Origin: Citrobacter braakii
Lineage (GTDB): Bacteria; Pseudomonadota; Gammaproteobacteria; Enterobacterales; Enterobacteriaceae
DNA: 64,000 bases
Reading direction: 5' to 3'
Assembly: GCF_002075345.1 (NCBI RefSeq)
Contig: NZ_NAEW01000019.1
Span: forward strand, 1-64,000
This document shows positions 45,473 to 54,417 of this stretch, one piece after another. Every line of letters begins with the position of its first letter. The stretch's first letter is position 1. Both the position numbers and the translations under genes were made by a program. The notes below the pieces were generated by a model. The model saw nothing but the letters and a program-made list of their open reading frames with translations. It ran no database searches and was not told the origin of the DNA.

Positions 45473-45957
45473 ACTGCATTCTTATTACGTGCCGAAAGCC
45501 AAACAGAGGGGCGGAAAAAAAAGAATTTTTTTCGCCCAATTTCATAAAAACCGGTACGTTCATAAAATCTTCTTGCACCGTTATTCTCTGCAATAACATC
45601 CAGAGTAAGGTTTTTATCCTGCTGACCAGCTAAATATTTAATATGCGAAAGAAGGATTTGTCCAATCCCCATTTCCCGATAACACTCATTTACACATAGA
45701 CTTTCTATCATTAATTCATTAACGGCAGGTTTATAATCCATCTGATTCATTATTAATGCGCGAACAAAACCAGCCGGGGTACCATATTCATTGAAAAAAG
45801 TGGCAAGTGTCGGATTAATAAACGCACAATGGCTACTTTTAATAGCAGCAAAACCAGCAAGCTGCCCGGCAGAATCAATAGTTGAGGGCGAGAGGTGTGA
45901 CATGGCACAGCAATCAAAAGAGATGAAGGCAACTGTAACAGTTGATGGGGCAATCAT
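45454..45957 (-). CDS. GNAT-family N-acetyltransferase, N-terminus doubtful
   Basis: Up to 167 residues. The acetyl-CoA-binding motif region is clear: LMIESLCVNECYREMGIGQILLSHI (R/Q-x-x-G-x-G/A form) and LDVIAENNGARRFYERTGFYEIGRKKFFF. The first ~30 residues (APSTVTVAFISFD) do not look like this family and lie next to the junction with the aspA fragment, so the gene may be 5'-truncated or start at an internal ATG. Substrate unknown. Confidence 0.65.
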   Translation of the reverse strand: MIAPSTVTVAFISFDCCAMSHLSPSTIDSAGQLAGFAAIKSSHCAFINPTLATFFNEYGTPAGFVRALIMNQMDYKPAVNELMIESLCVNECYREMGIGQILLSHIKYLAGQQDKNLTLDVIAENNGARRFYERTGFYEIGRKKFFFFRPSVWLSARNKNAVQSTQS

Positions 45958-46516
45958 TATGATCGCCCCGGTTCATCAGTATAACGTTTTGCTTTATAAG
46001 CAGGGTGCATCAGGTTCTGTGTAGAGAATATATCGTCCAGTTCAGACTCGGTCAACAGACCGCGTTCCAGGACAACTTCACGTATGCTCTTACCGGTTTC
46101 GGCACAAATTTTACCGACGATGTCGCCGTTGTGGTGACCGATGAACGGGTTGAGGTAAGTAACGATGCCGATGGAGTTGAATACAAACGCTTCACAGACT
46201 TCTTTGTTAGCAGTGAAACCACTAACGCATTTTTCCAGCAGGTTGTAGCAAGCGTTGCTCAGAATATGGATAGATTCGAACATTGCCTGGCCGATTACCG
46301 GTTCCATTACGTTCAACTGCAGCTGACCAGCTTCAGATGCCATGGTAACGGTGATGTCGTTACCGATGACTTTAAAGCAAACCTGGTTTACGACTTCTGG
46401 AACAACTGGGTTCACTTTTGCTGGCATGATAGAAGAACCAGCCTGCAGTTCCGGCAGGTTGATCTCGTTCAGACCAGCACGTGGGCCAGAGGAGAGCAAA
46501 CGCAGGTCGTTACAGA
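45957..46516 (-). pseudogene. aspA: Aspartate ammonia-lyase 3' fragment
   Basis: The minus strand reads [20 protein letters not shown], then [19 protein letters not shown] (the fumarase/aspartase signature) and on to [13 protein letters not shown], almost the same as the C-terminal third of E. coli AspA. Everything upstream is lost at a junction near 46516, where finO begins on the other strand. The last residues (PGRS) differ from AspA, marking the second junction beside the acetyltransferase gene. Confidence 0.92.
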
Positions 46517-47050
46517 TTTGAAACGCAGGACTGAGGGCGACGCGCCCGTCCGCAGCAGGAAGACCGTGATTAACGTCACCACACCGCCAAAGTGGAAGGT
46601 TAAGAAGCAGAAACTGTCGGAGAAGGCGGCCCGGGAGGCGGAGCTGGCGGTGAAGAAAGCGCAGGCCGGACAGGAACTGGCGGTTTACCTGAAGCTGACG
46701 CCGCTGAATGAGGCCGTCAGTACCCTGAAGCCCTGGTGGCCGGGGCTGTTTGACGGCGACACCCCCGTATTTTCGCCTGTGGCGTGCATGAGGTGCTGTT
46801 TGAGGATGCCGCAAGGCGCGGAATTCCGCTGTCACATAAAAAGTTAAACCGTGCGCTGAAAGCCATTGCCCGTTCTGAAGTATATTTCGGCGCGATGAAG
46901 GCCGGGGCCTGCCGGTATAACACGGAAGGGTATGTGACGGAGCATATTACGGTGGAGGAAGAGCAGTACGCGCTGCCGCGGCTGGCAAAGGTCCGGGCGC
47001 AGAACGCCAGAAAAGCGGAACTCCGCGCGGTGCTGGCGCAGACGCCCTGA
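46517..47050 (+). pseudogene. finO: finO fertility-inhibition gene, 5'-truncated and frameshifted
   Basis: Reading [20 protein letters not shown], then [20 protein letters not shown] and [13 protein letters not shown] it follows FinO, the ProQ/FinO-domain RNA chaperone that represses F-type transfer. The run of five C at 46762-46766 shifts the frame; with six C the text continues as [31 protein letters not shown] to the normal end. The first residues are replaced by aspA. FinO function should be lost, and no tra genes are visible in the window. Confidence 0.9.
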
Positions 47051-47066
47051 GCCGGAGGAGCAGGGC

Positions 47067-47336
47067 ATGATGAGTGAACGGATGAAACAGGACGGCCGCC
47101 TGCTGGGCGTGGCGCCGGCCTCACTCTGGCAGCAGATTGCGAACCGGGCTCCTCATCCGCAGTGGATGGCTGTTTGCCCGGGAAAGGGCGTGTCGTTGCC
47201 GGGAAAGGTTACTTTTTCGTCAGAGACGTTACTGACGGTTCACATAACAACACGGAGAGTGGGGACAACCTGCTCCATGCGGGGAGGATACCAGCATGAT
47301 TCAGACAGGAAAACTGCCGGCGTTAAGCCCGTATGA
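47067..47336 (+). CDS. Hypothetical plasmid protein downstream of finO
   Basis: 89 residues from ATG 47067, preceded by GGAGGAGCAGG. Begins MSERMKQDGRLLGVAPASLWQQIANRAPHPQ; the second half is low in recognisable pattern and may be frameshifted. It lies in the usual finO-downstream gene string of F-type plasmids. No function assigned. Overlaps the next ORF by 41 bases in another frame. Confidence 0.45.
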   Translation: MMSERMKQDGRLLGVAPASLWQQIANRAPHPQWMAVCPGKGVSLPGKVTFSSETLLTVHITTRRVGTTCSMRGGYQHDSDRKTAGVKPV

Positions 47337-47556
47337 ACAGTTTGTCCTTGAGTCCCTGTACCGCCAGGCCGCAGCAGAGACCGGGCGTCTGCCGGACGCG
47401 CAGGCGCGTCAGCGTATCCGTGAGGGGTATATTGCGTCCCTGGGGAAAGATATCCCGCAGACACGTCCTTACCGGCGGCATAAAAAAGCCGGGGATACGG
47501 AGAAGTCATTTCACTGGCAACCGTGCGGTCCCATGAGGAAAATCCGCCCGCGCTGA
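47296..47556 (+). CDS. Hypothetical plasmid protein
   Basis: 86 residues from ATG 47296 with GGAGGA 8 bases upstream. Text such as LSPYEQFVLESLYRQAAAETGRLPDAQARQRI suggests a helical, charged protein; no signal or membrane segment. Backbone composition. Family not recognised. Confidence 0.5.
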   Translation: MIQTGKLPALSPYEQFVLESLYRQAAAETGRLPDAQARQRIREGYIASLGKDIPQTRPYRRHKKAGDTEKSFHWQPCGPMRKIRPR

Positions 47557-47590
47557 CGACCGGACCGGGTATCCGCAGAAGCCTGATACA

Positions 47591-47950
47591 TCACTCCCTG
47601 CCGTCCTGTTCATTCCGTGAATGACTGAGTGAGTCCGGCAGACTGAGCACGCTGAAGTATTTCACCTGTCGCGTCCGTTTGCTCACAGGGTTGCGGACAT
47701 AGCGTCCTTCCAGCCTGCAGAGGGTGCCGTCAGTCCGGCGCATGATGGCGTGGACAAGCAGCCGGGCGGTATGGATATGCAGGTCAAAATACCTGGCAAT
47801 TTCATCGGCGGTCACGGGGCGTTTTTTCCTGCAGACCCATACCGCAATCTGGTCTTCCAGCTGTTTTTTTTCTTTCGGGGTCAGTGGTCCGGTACTGATG
47901 GCCAGCGTCCTCCTCCGGTGAAGTGATAAGCCAGTATCTTTTTTACACAA
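47591..47950 (-). CDS. Hypothetical winged-helix-like plasmid protein, start uncertain
   Basis: About 119 residues. PLTPKEKKQLEDQIAVWVCRKKRPVTADEIARYFDLHIHTARLLVHAIMRR has the layout of a winged helix-turn-helix, and the spacing resembles the CaiF/GrlA core. The only start at the edge is TTG 47950; the frame is open further upstream (HGTCFLCKKD), with AGGAG placed before a CTG, so the true start is unclear. Probably a small plasmid regulator. Confidence 0.5.
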   Translation of the reverse strand: MCKKDTGLSLHRRRTLAISTGPLTPKEKKQLEDQIAVWVCRKKRPVTADEIARYFDLHIHTARLLVHAIMRRTDGTLCRLEGRYVRNPVSKRTRQVKYFSVLSLPDSLSHSRNEQDGRE

Positions 47951-48090
47951 AAAACAGGTGCCATGCGGTGCGGACAGGCTTGCTCTCCTGAATCTGCCGT
48001 GATTACATTCTATACTTATTAGCCATGTAAATGATGTGGTTTATCTTCGCGCGAAAGAATACCTCATTACGTTACGTTGAGGATACGGGG

Positions 48091-48435
48091 ATGCACAGGA
48101 CGACGGATGTGACCAGCCATAAGGCACTGGCGGTACTGCGGTCATTTACTGCTGACATGCGGGAGTGGGGCGTTACGGTCAGCAGCGAAGAAAAACTGAT
48201 GGCGCTGGCCCGGGCGTATTTTGCGGACAGCCGGAACACGCTGGACGGGCTGCTTCTGTATATTGCATGGTACGGTAGCGGAGAAGGCGTGGTGTTTGAG
48301 CGGGATCGTCACGATGAAGTTTTTGGACTGATGACGGTCACCTTTTTCTCTCATCTGGTCACCGGGTGGGGCATGCCGCCGGTTCATGCGCGTTGTTTTT
48401 ACGCCTCACTCCGCGTCCGGGCGACGGGGGAATAA
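48091..48435 (+). CDS. Hypothetical plasmid protein
   Basis: 114 residues from ATG 48091 with GAGG upstream (the frame also opens at 48031). MHRTTDVTSHKALAVLRSFT, then ADSRNTLDGLLLYIAWYGSGEGV. No membrane segment or motif I recognise. Lies 31 bases before a PerC-like gene in the same orientation. Confidence 0.55.
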   Translation: MHRTTDVTSHKALAVLRSFTADMREWGVTVSSEEKLMALARAYFADSRNTLDGLLLYIAWYGSGEGVVFERDRHDEVFGLMTVTFFSHLVTGWGMPPVHARCFYASLRVRATGE

Positions 48436-48466
48436 TGTTACGTGTGTCATGCGCGGGAGGGCTGCG

Positions 48467-48790
48467 ATGGGACGAAAAGAAAACGAAGAGTACCCGGCGG
48501 GCAGGGACGCCGTGGCGGAAGCGCTGGAGTCTGCGGGGCTTTACCGCCGGGCGGCGAGACGCTGGCTGGACGTGCTGGACCGGTGCCGTGACAGTGAGGA
48601 ACGGGCCTGGCTGGCGGCCCGCCGCAGTCAGTGTCTGGAAAATGCCAGAAAACCTGAACCGGCAACAGAATATTTTGAGGATGTATACCGGGTGGCGTCC
48701 GACACGCAGAAACGAATGGGTATCCATGCACAGAACAGGTTCAGAAGGTATCCCTCTGACGGAGAATCCCGTAAAAAATCGTCATGCTGA
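48467..48790 (+). CDS. PerC-family transcriptional regulator
   Basis: 107 residues. The region DAVAEALESAGLYRRAARRWLDVLDRCRDSEERAWLAARRSQCL is the diagnostic PerC-family block (helix, 'GLYRRAA..W', 'R..C' end). PerC activates ler in enteropathogenic E. coli; most plasmid or phage members have unknown targets. ATG 48467 follows GGAGGG. A longer ORF in another frame covers the same bases and is not credible. Confidence 0.75.
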   Translation: MGRKENEEYPAGRDAVAEALESAGLYRRAARRWLDVLDRCRDSEERAWLAARRSQCLENARKPEPATEYFEDVYRVASDTQKRMGIHAQNRFRRYPSDGESRKKSSC

Positions 48791-49155
48791 TCACCGTGGA
48801 GCTGCTGCTCGCTGATAACCTGCGCCGCAGCCTGCTGACCATCGGGGAGCTGGACATCAGCCCGCTGCCCGGACTGGAAGCAGTGACTGAATGCTATGCC
48901 GAAAGATTCGCCACCATTCCCCCCGGGATGTGGTACAGGCAGTATCGGGGGCAGCGCTGGCTGACCCGCAGTCTGCCGGGCCCGGCTTTTTTTTTGTTCC
49001 TCAGCCGCTGGCGTAATATACCGGAAGTCAGGCACTTTCTGGAAAGCCACGGTCAGTTTGTCCAGGCTTCACACAGGTCCGTCCGGGAAGCGCGCTGCGA
49101 CGTATGGATAAATCAGCCGGCAGACGAAGAACGGGTGAAATCTGCATCTGCGTAA
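48784..49155 (+). CDS. Hypothetical plasmid protein
   Basis: 123 residues, overlapping the PerC-like stop by 7 bp. MLITVELLLADNLRRSLLTIGELDISPLPG at the start; FFLFLSRWRNIPEVRHFLESHGQFVQ later. No family recognised. Tight overlap suggests co-translation with the regulator. Confidence 0.5.
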   Translation: MLITVELLLADNLRRSLLTIGELDISPLPGLEAVTECYAERFATIPPGMWYRQYRGQRWLTRSLPGPAFFLFLSRWRNIPEVRHFLESHGQFVQASHRSVREARCDVWINQPADEERVKSASA

Positions 49156-49254
49156 TGACCGGTATTATTCTTTCCCGATTGTTATTCTCATCAACTGCAG
49201 GTATAAGTTAAATAATTTTTTTATAAACAATTATCTTCCGGAAAAAGGATAAAG

Positions 49255-49461
49255 ATGAAAAATAAACATGAATGGTTATATCAACTGAGAAAATGCAGTA
49301 ATAAAGAAACTCTGGAAAAAGTTGCCGAATCTAACCGTTATAAATTGTCAGATGATGAGCTGGAAATGTTCAATTCCGCGGCAGACCACCGTCTGGCAGA
49401 ACTGACGATGAACCGTCTGTATGACAAAGTGCCTGCCCGCGTGTGGCAGTTCGTCCGGTAA
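49255..49461 (+). CDS. hha: Hha/YmoA-family nucleoid modulator
   Basis: 68 residues, almost the family's standard length, with [20 protein letters not shown] and [26 protein letters not shown], the most conserved Hha text. Hha-type proteins partner with H-NS to silence AT-rich horizontally acquired DNA; plasmid copies are common. The AT-rich siderophore block in this window is a natural target, by inference. GGATAAAG precedes the ATG. Confidence 0.92.
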   Translation: MKNKHEWLYQLRKCSNKETLEKVAESNRYKLSDDELEMFNSAADHRLAELTMNRLYDKVPARVWQFVR

Positions 49462-49571
49462 CGAGCGTGCAGGATGGTAATATTCCGGTACATAATATCC
49501 TGTCAGGACGCTTTACATTCTCCCTGTGCCTGTATTAAAGAGTAAACAATGTTATCACCTGTGGAGGGTCT

Positions 49572-49790
49572 ATGTTTCCGGAATACAGAGCGCTGATATC
49601 ACGCCTGAAAAATGAGGATGCACATTTTGCAGGGCTTTTTCATAAGCACAACGAACTGGATGCTGAAATAAAACAGAGAGAAATGATTTCCGGCTTCGGG
49701 GATGCCGGAACGGAGATGCTGAAAAAAAAGAAGCTGTATATTAAGGATGAGCTGTACCGGATATTAAAATCGTATGACGCAAAAAAATGA
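49572..49790 (+). CDS. DUF465 (YdcH-like) small coiled-coil protein
   Basis: 72 residues starting MFPEYRALISRLKNEDAHFAGLF, close paralogue of the gene at 32586 and the same length. GGAGG lies 4-5 bases before ATG. Heptad-like charged helices. Adjacent to hha, as is common on enterobacterial plasmids. Function of the family is unknown. Confidence 0.85.
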   Translation: MFPEYRALISRLKNEDAHFAGLFHKHNELDAEIKQREMISGFGDAGTEMLKKKKLYIKDELYRILKSYDAKK

Positions 49791-49799
49791 GGTGACATT

Positions 49800-49949
49800 A
49801 TGGTCAGTAACAGAAAAATGAAACAACGCCTGGGTATAAAAGGAAAAATCAGCAATACCCGTCGCAGCACGGCATTCAGCCAGGATACACCAGGTGTTTT
49901 CCGTGTGGTCAGCACAGAGTGTGTTAAACAGAAACTCACCACGGAATGA
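49800..49949 (+). CDS. Small basic hypothetical protein
   Basis: 49 residues, MVSNRKMKQRLGIKGKISNT at the start, strongly basic, with GAGGTGACATT before the ATG. It begins 9 bases after the DUF465 gene, suggesting one transcript. Too short to assign. Confidence 0.4.
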   Translation: MVSNRKMKQRLGIKGKISNTRRSTAFSQDTPGVFRVVSTECVKQKLTTE

Positions 49950-50125
49950 CCGGCTGACAGTAACCCGCGTATTCCTTCACATCTCCGGAGGTGGCCAGGG
50001 CCTAAATCAATGCAAAACGTTGTGGCGTGGATGTAAACGTGGTCCTCGATGAGAAAGGGAACCGGGGAAAGACCAGTGTGGCAGCGATGAACCTGCTGGT
50101 TCCCCTTTTATGCGGAGACTGACAG

Positions 50126-50565
50126 ATGCGTCCGGCGATATACGAACCAGAACAAATTATTGAAGCGGGGCTGGCCCTGCATGCTGAAGGACGGAATATC
50201 ACCGGGTTCGCGCTGCGTAACCAGGTGGGCGGCGGCAATCCGACACGTCTCCGCCAGATATGGGACGAATACCAGGCATCGCAGAGCACGGTCGTCACTG
50301 AACCCGTTGTCGGGCTGCCCGTGGTAGTGGCTGAAGAAGTGAAGGCCGTCTCCGCCGCGCTGTCCGAACGCATCACCCAGCTGGCGACCGAACTGAATGA
50401 CGAGGAAAGGCATCAGGAGCAGAAGACTGTGCTGCAGGATGCGCTTAATGCGGCGCAGGCCCAGCACAAAAACACGCGGGAAGACCTGCTGAAACGACTG
50501 GAGCAAATTTCTGCCGAAGCTAATGCGCGTACAGAAGAACTGAAGTCAGAACGCGATAAAGTAAA
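50126..50565 (+). pseudogene. kfrA: kfrA-like DNA-binding gene, 3' end replaced by IS sequence
   Basis: The N-terminal domain IYEPEQIIEAGLALHAEGRNITGFALRNQVGGGNPTRLRQIWDEY is typical of KfrA-type plasmid proteins, followed by the start of a long alpha-helical coiled coil (LSERITQLATELNDEERHQE). KfrA proteins normally continue for 150 residues or more; here the frame runs into an IS4-like fragment near 50565 and stops. The DNA-binding half may still be made. Confidence 0.75.
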
Positions 50566-51091
50566 TACGATCGTTGGCTCTGGCTAAATATCCGCCTAAC
50601 TGAGCAAGCTTTATAATATACCTTTGTAGGGGCGCGATATTTTCAGTTTTTTTATTGTCTTTGATAACATTATCAAGTAATTCACATTCTGCCTGTGTCA
50701 GGGCTATTCCGGCAGGTATATCTGAATACTCACGGCTAACCATTGTCAGCCAGAAGATCCTCCAGCTTATAATGCAAAAACAAGATATCAGTTTACTCAG
50801 ACTTTCTGCTGTTCTGAGTTTAGAATCTTCAGCTTTACAGCCTGATTTCAAAACCTTATGAAAAGTCTCAATTTCCCAACGATGTGCATACCATTCGAGT
50901 TTTTCGATAGCATCGTTATTACAGACGACCGGAATATTGGTAAGTAGTTTCCATTCAAGAGGTTTCCTTCCTGGCGTTTCATTTTCTTCTCTGGCATGAA
51001 TGGCAAATAAAGTTATTTCAGGGTATTGTTTGGATTTACCTATCGGAGGCTTCACTAATATCTTTTTCCACCGAACGGATAATATAACCTC
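50566..51091 (-). pseudogene. IS4/Tn5-like transposase C-terminal fragment
   Basis: Reads EVILSVRWKKILVKPPIGKS, then EWKLLTNIPVVCNNDAIEKL and WYAHRWEIETFHKVLKSGCK, containing the YREK-type signature (Y..R..IE.FHK..K) of IS4-family DDE enzymes, to LAQLGGYLARAND. Its 5' side is cut exactly by the left end of the mini IS982 element at 51092 and its 3' side is joined to kfrA. Confidence 0.8.
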
Positions 51092-51385
51092 AACCTGAGT
51101 TCGGGATAAGGAAATGTATAGCCGATTGATTTAAATAGAAAAGCACTCCTTTTCGTTGTTAAATCTGATTTTCAAAGCAAGATTTCACAACTCAGGGAGT
51201 GCCTGTGGACTATATTACCGAACTTTACTGTCTCGTCGATGATTTCTGGCAATCCGTCAAAGAACAAATCGATAACCACATGATTTCAAATGATAAAAAA
51301 CACAGGGGTCGTCAATCCATACTTTCGCTTTCAGAGATGACAATGCTGGTTATTCTCTTATAATCGCTTATCCCGAACTCAGGTT
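51092..51385 (+). mobile_element. Internally deleted IS982-family element (294 bp) with both ends
   Basis: Perfect 19-bp inverted repeats AACCTGAGTTCGGGATAAG and CTTATCCCGAACTCAGGTT bound the element. Inside, from GTG 51205, is only the first ~50 codons of the transposase (DYITELYCLVDDFWQSVKEQ). The frame then runs directly into the right end, so the middle and C-terminal parts are deleted. It is MITE-like and could be mobilised only in trans. The C-terminal part of the same kind of gene survives at 38653-38893. Confidence 0.85.
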
Positions 51386-51465
51386 AAAGAAGCTATACGC
51401 TTGGCATGCAAAGTACCTTCAAAGACATCTAAAATGAAATCATTTATTTTCGCGTTATCCAGCAT
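51386..51465 (-). pseudogene. N-terminal scrap of another IS4-type transposase
   Basis: From ATG 51465 the minus strand reads NAKINDFILDVFEGTLHAKR-IASL, a recognisable start of a DDE transposase ('..GTLHAKR..SLANA'). It is cut by the right end of the mini IS982 element. Bases 51466-51729 show no gene; they include the likely promoter region of ppsA. Confidence 0.55.
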
Positions 51466-51729
51466 TATATGGACACCTGCAAACAGGAGGGACCGATTGG
51501 GATAGGCTCTAAGTCTGTAAGAAAATAAATTAACAGGAACATTGAATAGAAATGTAAGTATTACAAACACCATGATGAAAATAAATCATGAAGCAACCTA
51601 TTGATTATTTCAATAAATAATATAAAGCAAAAACGATTCACTATTTTACTCAGAACAATAAGTTTGTCATGGTTGTTCTGTAGCAAGTATCTTTTCAGCC
51701 TATTTATATCTAACTCAAGGAACATTTCT

Positions 51730-54108
51730 ATGCCCAATAATAGCTCATCACAGTTGGTCTTCTGGTATAATCAACTTGACATGAATGATATAGATAGAGT
51801 TGGGGGCAAAAATGCTTCCCTGGGTGAAATGATTACTAACCTTTCCGGCCAGGGCGTATCCGTACCGAATGGTTTTGCAACCACTGCAGATGCGTTTAAC
51901 CAGTTTTTGGCTCAATGCGGCGTAAACCAGCGCATTTATGAACTGCTGAATAAAACGGATATTGACGATATCATCGAGCTTGCGAAAGCCGGCGCACAGA
52001 TCCGCCAGTGGATTATCGACACTCCTTTCCAGCCGGCGCTGGAAAACGCCATCCGTGATGCCTATGCGCAGCTTTCGTCGGATGATGAAAATGCCTCTTT
52101 TGCCGTACGTTCCTCCGCCACGGCGGAAGATATGCCAGATGCCTCGTTTGCGGGTCAGCAGGAAACGTTTCTTAACGTTCAGGGCTTCGATGCGGTACTG
52201 GTTGCAGTGAAACACGTATTTGCCTCTCTGTTTAACGATCGCGCCATCTCTTATCGAGTTCACCAGGGATATGATCATCGCGGCGTGGCGCTTTCAGCGG
52301 GCGTGCAGCGGATGGTTCGCTCCGATCTTGCCTCGTCAGGGGTGATGTTCTCCATCGATACCGAATCCGGTTTTGACCAGGTCGTCTTTATCACCTCGGC
52401 ATGGGGTTTGGGCGAGATGGTCGTGCAGGGAGCCGTTAACCCGGATGAATTCTACGTGCACAAACCGACTCTGGCGGCTAACCGTCCGGCAATTGTCCGT
52501 CGCACAATGGGTTCGAAAAAAATCCGTATGGTCTACGCACCAACCCAGGAGCACGGTAAGCAGGTAACGATTGAAGATGTACCGCAGGAACAGCGCGATG
52601 TTTTCTCCCTGACCAACGCTGAAGTGCAGGAACTGGCGAAGAAGGCGGTACAGATTGAGCAGCACTACGGTCGTCCGATGGACATCGAATGGGCGAAAGA
52701 CGGTCATACCGGCAAGCTGTTCATTGTACAGGCGCGTCCGGAAACCGTGCGCTCGCGCGGCCAGGTGATGGAGCGTTATACGCTGCATGCTCAGGGTAAA
52801 ATTATTGCTGAAGGTCGTGCTATCGGTCACCGCATTGGCGCGGGTCCGGTCAAGGTCATTCAGGACATCAGCGAAATGAACCGTATCGAACCTGGCGACG
52901 TCCTGGTTACCGACATGACCGACCCGGACTGGGAACCGATCATGAAGAAAGCGGCGGCGATTGTCACCAACCGTGGCGGTCGTACCTGTCATGCAGCAAT
53001 TATCGCCCGTGAATTGGGTATTCCTGCAGTAGTGGGATGTGGAGACGCAACCCGACAAATAGCAGACAGTAAAGAGGTCACGGTTTCCTGTGCCGAGGGG
53101 AATACAGGCTATATATATGACGGGAGGCTTGACTTTAGCATCAATAACTCCGATGTAGATACTATGCCAGATCTGCCGCTGAAGATTACAATGAATGTTG
53201 GTAACCCGGAGCGGGCGTTTGATTTTGCCACCCTGCCGAACGAAGGTGTGGGTCTGGCACGTCTGGAGTTTATCATTAGTCGTATGATAGGCGTACACCC
53301 TCGAGCATTGTTAGAATTTGATAATTTGGATACAAATCTACAAAACGAAATCCGTGAAAAGATGAAGGGATTTGACTCACCGTGTGAATTTTACGTTGGT
53401 CGGTTGACTGAAGGGATTGCGACGTTAGGTGCCGCCTTCCATCCGAAACGCGTTATTGTTCGCCTATCAGACTTTAAGTCAAACGAATACGCTAACCTGA
53501 TCGGTGGTAAGCGGTATGAGTTATATGAAGAAAACCCGATGCTGGGCTTTCGGGGGGCTGGCCGTTACATCTCCGAGAACTTCCGTGACTGCTTTGCAAT
53601 GGAATGTGAAGCAGTCAAATATGTGCGTAACAATATGGGACTCACCAACGTCGAAATCATGATTCCGTTCGTGCGTACGGTCGATCAGGCGAAAGCGGTC
53701 ATCGAAGAGCTGGCGCACCAGGGGTTAAAACGTGGTGAAAACGGGCTTAAGATCATCATGATGTGCGAGATCCCGTCTAATGCCTTGCTGGCTGAGCAGT
53801 TTCTTGAGTATTTCGACGGATTCTCTATCGGCTCTAACGACATGACACAACTGGCGCTGGGGCTGGATCGCGATTCCGGCGTGGTTTCCGAACTGTTTGA
53901 TGAGCGTAATGACGCGGTGAAAGCGTTGCTGTCGATGACGATCCGCGCTGCGAAAAAACAATGCAAATATATTGGAATTTGCGGTCAGGGCCCGTCCGAC
54001 CATGAAGACTTTGCGGCCTGGTTAATGGAAGAGGGGATTGACAGCCTGTCTCTGAACCCTGATACCATCGTTCAGACATGGCTTAAGCTGGCTGAACTGA
54101 ATAGATAA
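51730..54108 (+). CDS. ppsA: Phosphoenolpyruvate synthase
   Basis: 792 residues, the same length as E. coli PpsA, when started at ATG 51730 (AAGG upstream; the frame is open from 51601). Converts pyruvate and ATP to PEP, AMP and phosphate. The phosphohistidine H421 lies in [20 protein letters not shown] and the PEP-binding cysteine in [15 protein letters not shown]. Long stretches look almost identical to E. coli and GC-rich, while ~53041-53165 and ~53280-53360 are AT-rich and divergent, a mosaic pattern. Placed beside the oxalate operon but on the opposite strand; it could feed pyruvate into gluconeogenesis. Confidence 0.95.
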   Translation: MPNNSSSQLVFWYNQLDMNDIDRVGGKNASLGEMITNLSGQGVSVPNGFATTADAFNQFLAQCGVNQRIYELLNKTDIDDIIELAKAGAQIRQWIIDTPFQPALENAIRDAYAQLSSDDENASFAVRSSATAEDMPDASFAGQQETFLNVQGFDAVLVAVKHVFASLFNDRAISYRVHQGYDHRGVALSAGVQRMVRSDLASSGVMFSIDTESGFDQVVFITSAWGLGEMVVQGAVNPDEFYVHKPTLAANRPAIVRRTMGSKKIRMVYAPTQEHGKQVTIEDVPQEQRDVFSLTNAEVQELAKKAVQIEQHYGRPMDIEWAKDGHTGKLFIVQARPETVRSRGQVMERYTLHAQGKIIAEGRAIGHRIGAGPVKVIQDISEMNRIEPGDVLVTDMTDPDWEPIMKKAAAIVTNRGGRTCHAAIIARELGIPAVVGCGDATRQIADSKEVTVSCAEGNTGYIYDGRLDFSINNSDVDTMPDLPLKITMNVGNPERAFDFATLPNEGVGLARLEFIISRMIGVHPRALLEFDNLDTNLQNEIREKMKGFDSPCEFYVGRLTEGIATLGAAFHPKRVIVRLSDFKSNEYANLIGGKRYELYEENPMLGFRGAGRYISENFRDCFAMECEAVKYVRNNMGLTNVEIMIPFVRTVDQAKAVIEELAHQGLKRGENGLKIIMMCEIPSNALLAEQFLEYFDGFSIGSNDMTQLALGLDRDSGVVSELFDERNDAVKALLSMTIRAAKKQCKYIGICGQGPSDHEDFAAWLMEEGIDSLSLNPDTIVQTWLKLAELNR

Positions 54109-54119
54109 GCATGCCTTGA

Positions 54120-54253
54120 ATGATACAATAAATACCGGAGATGATCATACGATGTTCTGCCCACGGGCGTCCGGCCCGTGGTATTGCTGATTCAGCAGGT
54201 AATAAGGGCTGGATGAGAGTCCATGCTTCATCGGGTAGGTCGTAGCGAGTCAT
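54120..54253 (-). pseudogene. IS5-family (IS427-like) transposase N-terminal fragment, inverted
   Basis: From ATG 54253: MTRYDLPDEAWTLIQPLLPA and then AGRPWAEHRMIISGIY, the standard N-terminus of IS427-group transposases. It breaks off at the same protein position where the plus-strand fragment at 54418 begins, so the two are halves of one gene now facing opposite ways. Confidence 0.8.
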
Positions 54254-54259
54254 AGTTCA

Positions 54260-54398
54260 ATGTGTTGTGAAAACAGGCAATCACCTTCATATGGAGTGTA
54301 TTTTTCTGGATAAAATCACGGACGTTTACTTCATTCTGCCAGTCACCTTTGGTAAAATCTTCCCAGGTGGTGGCTAACTTTTTATTAAACTTGTGCAT
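54260..54398 (-). pseudogene. pflB: Pyruvate formate-lyase N-terminal scrap
   Basis: From ATG 54398, after AGGGGAATTAC, the frame reads KLATTWEDFTKGDWQNEVNV and RDFIQK, nearly the start of E. coli PflB, then shifts by one base (the text for NYTPYEGD is present in the next frame). Only ~46 codons remain. It sits between two oppositely oriented halves of an IS5-type transposase gene. Confidence 0.85.
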
Positions 54399-54417
54399 GT
54401 AATTCCCCTATATTAAT

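Noticed and set aside
46005..46847. 280-codon plus-strand ORF
   Set aside because: It is a chimera of antisense aspA and sense finO text across a junction, not a gene.
48366..48815. 149-codon ORF overlapping the PerC-like gene
   Set aside because: Arginine/tryptophan-rich shadow frame; the PerC signature is in the other frame with a proper start.
50030..50110. Possible ParA/StbB-like P-loop (EKGNRGKTSVAAMNLL)
   Set aside because: Only about 25 codons are readable with no start and no Walker B; too short to call even as a fragment with confidence.
52336..53298. 320-codon antisense ORF in ppsA
   Set aside because: Mirror of a highly conserved enzyme gene; composition is typical of a shadow.
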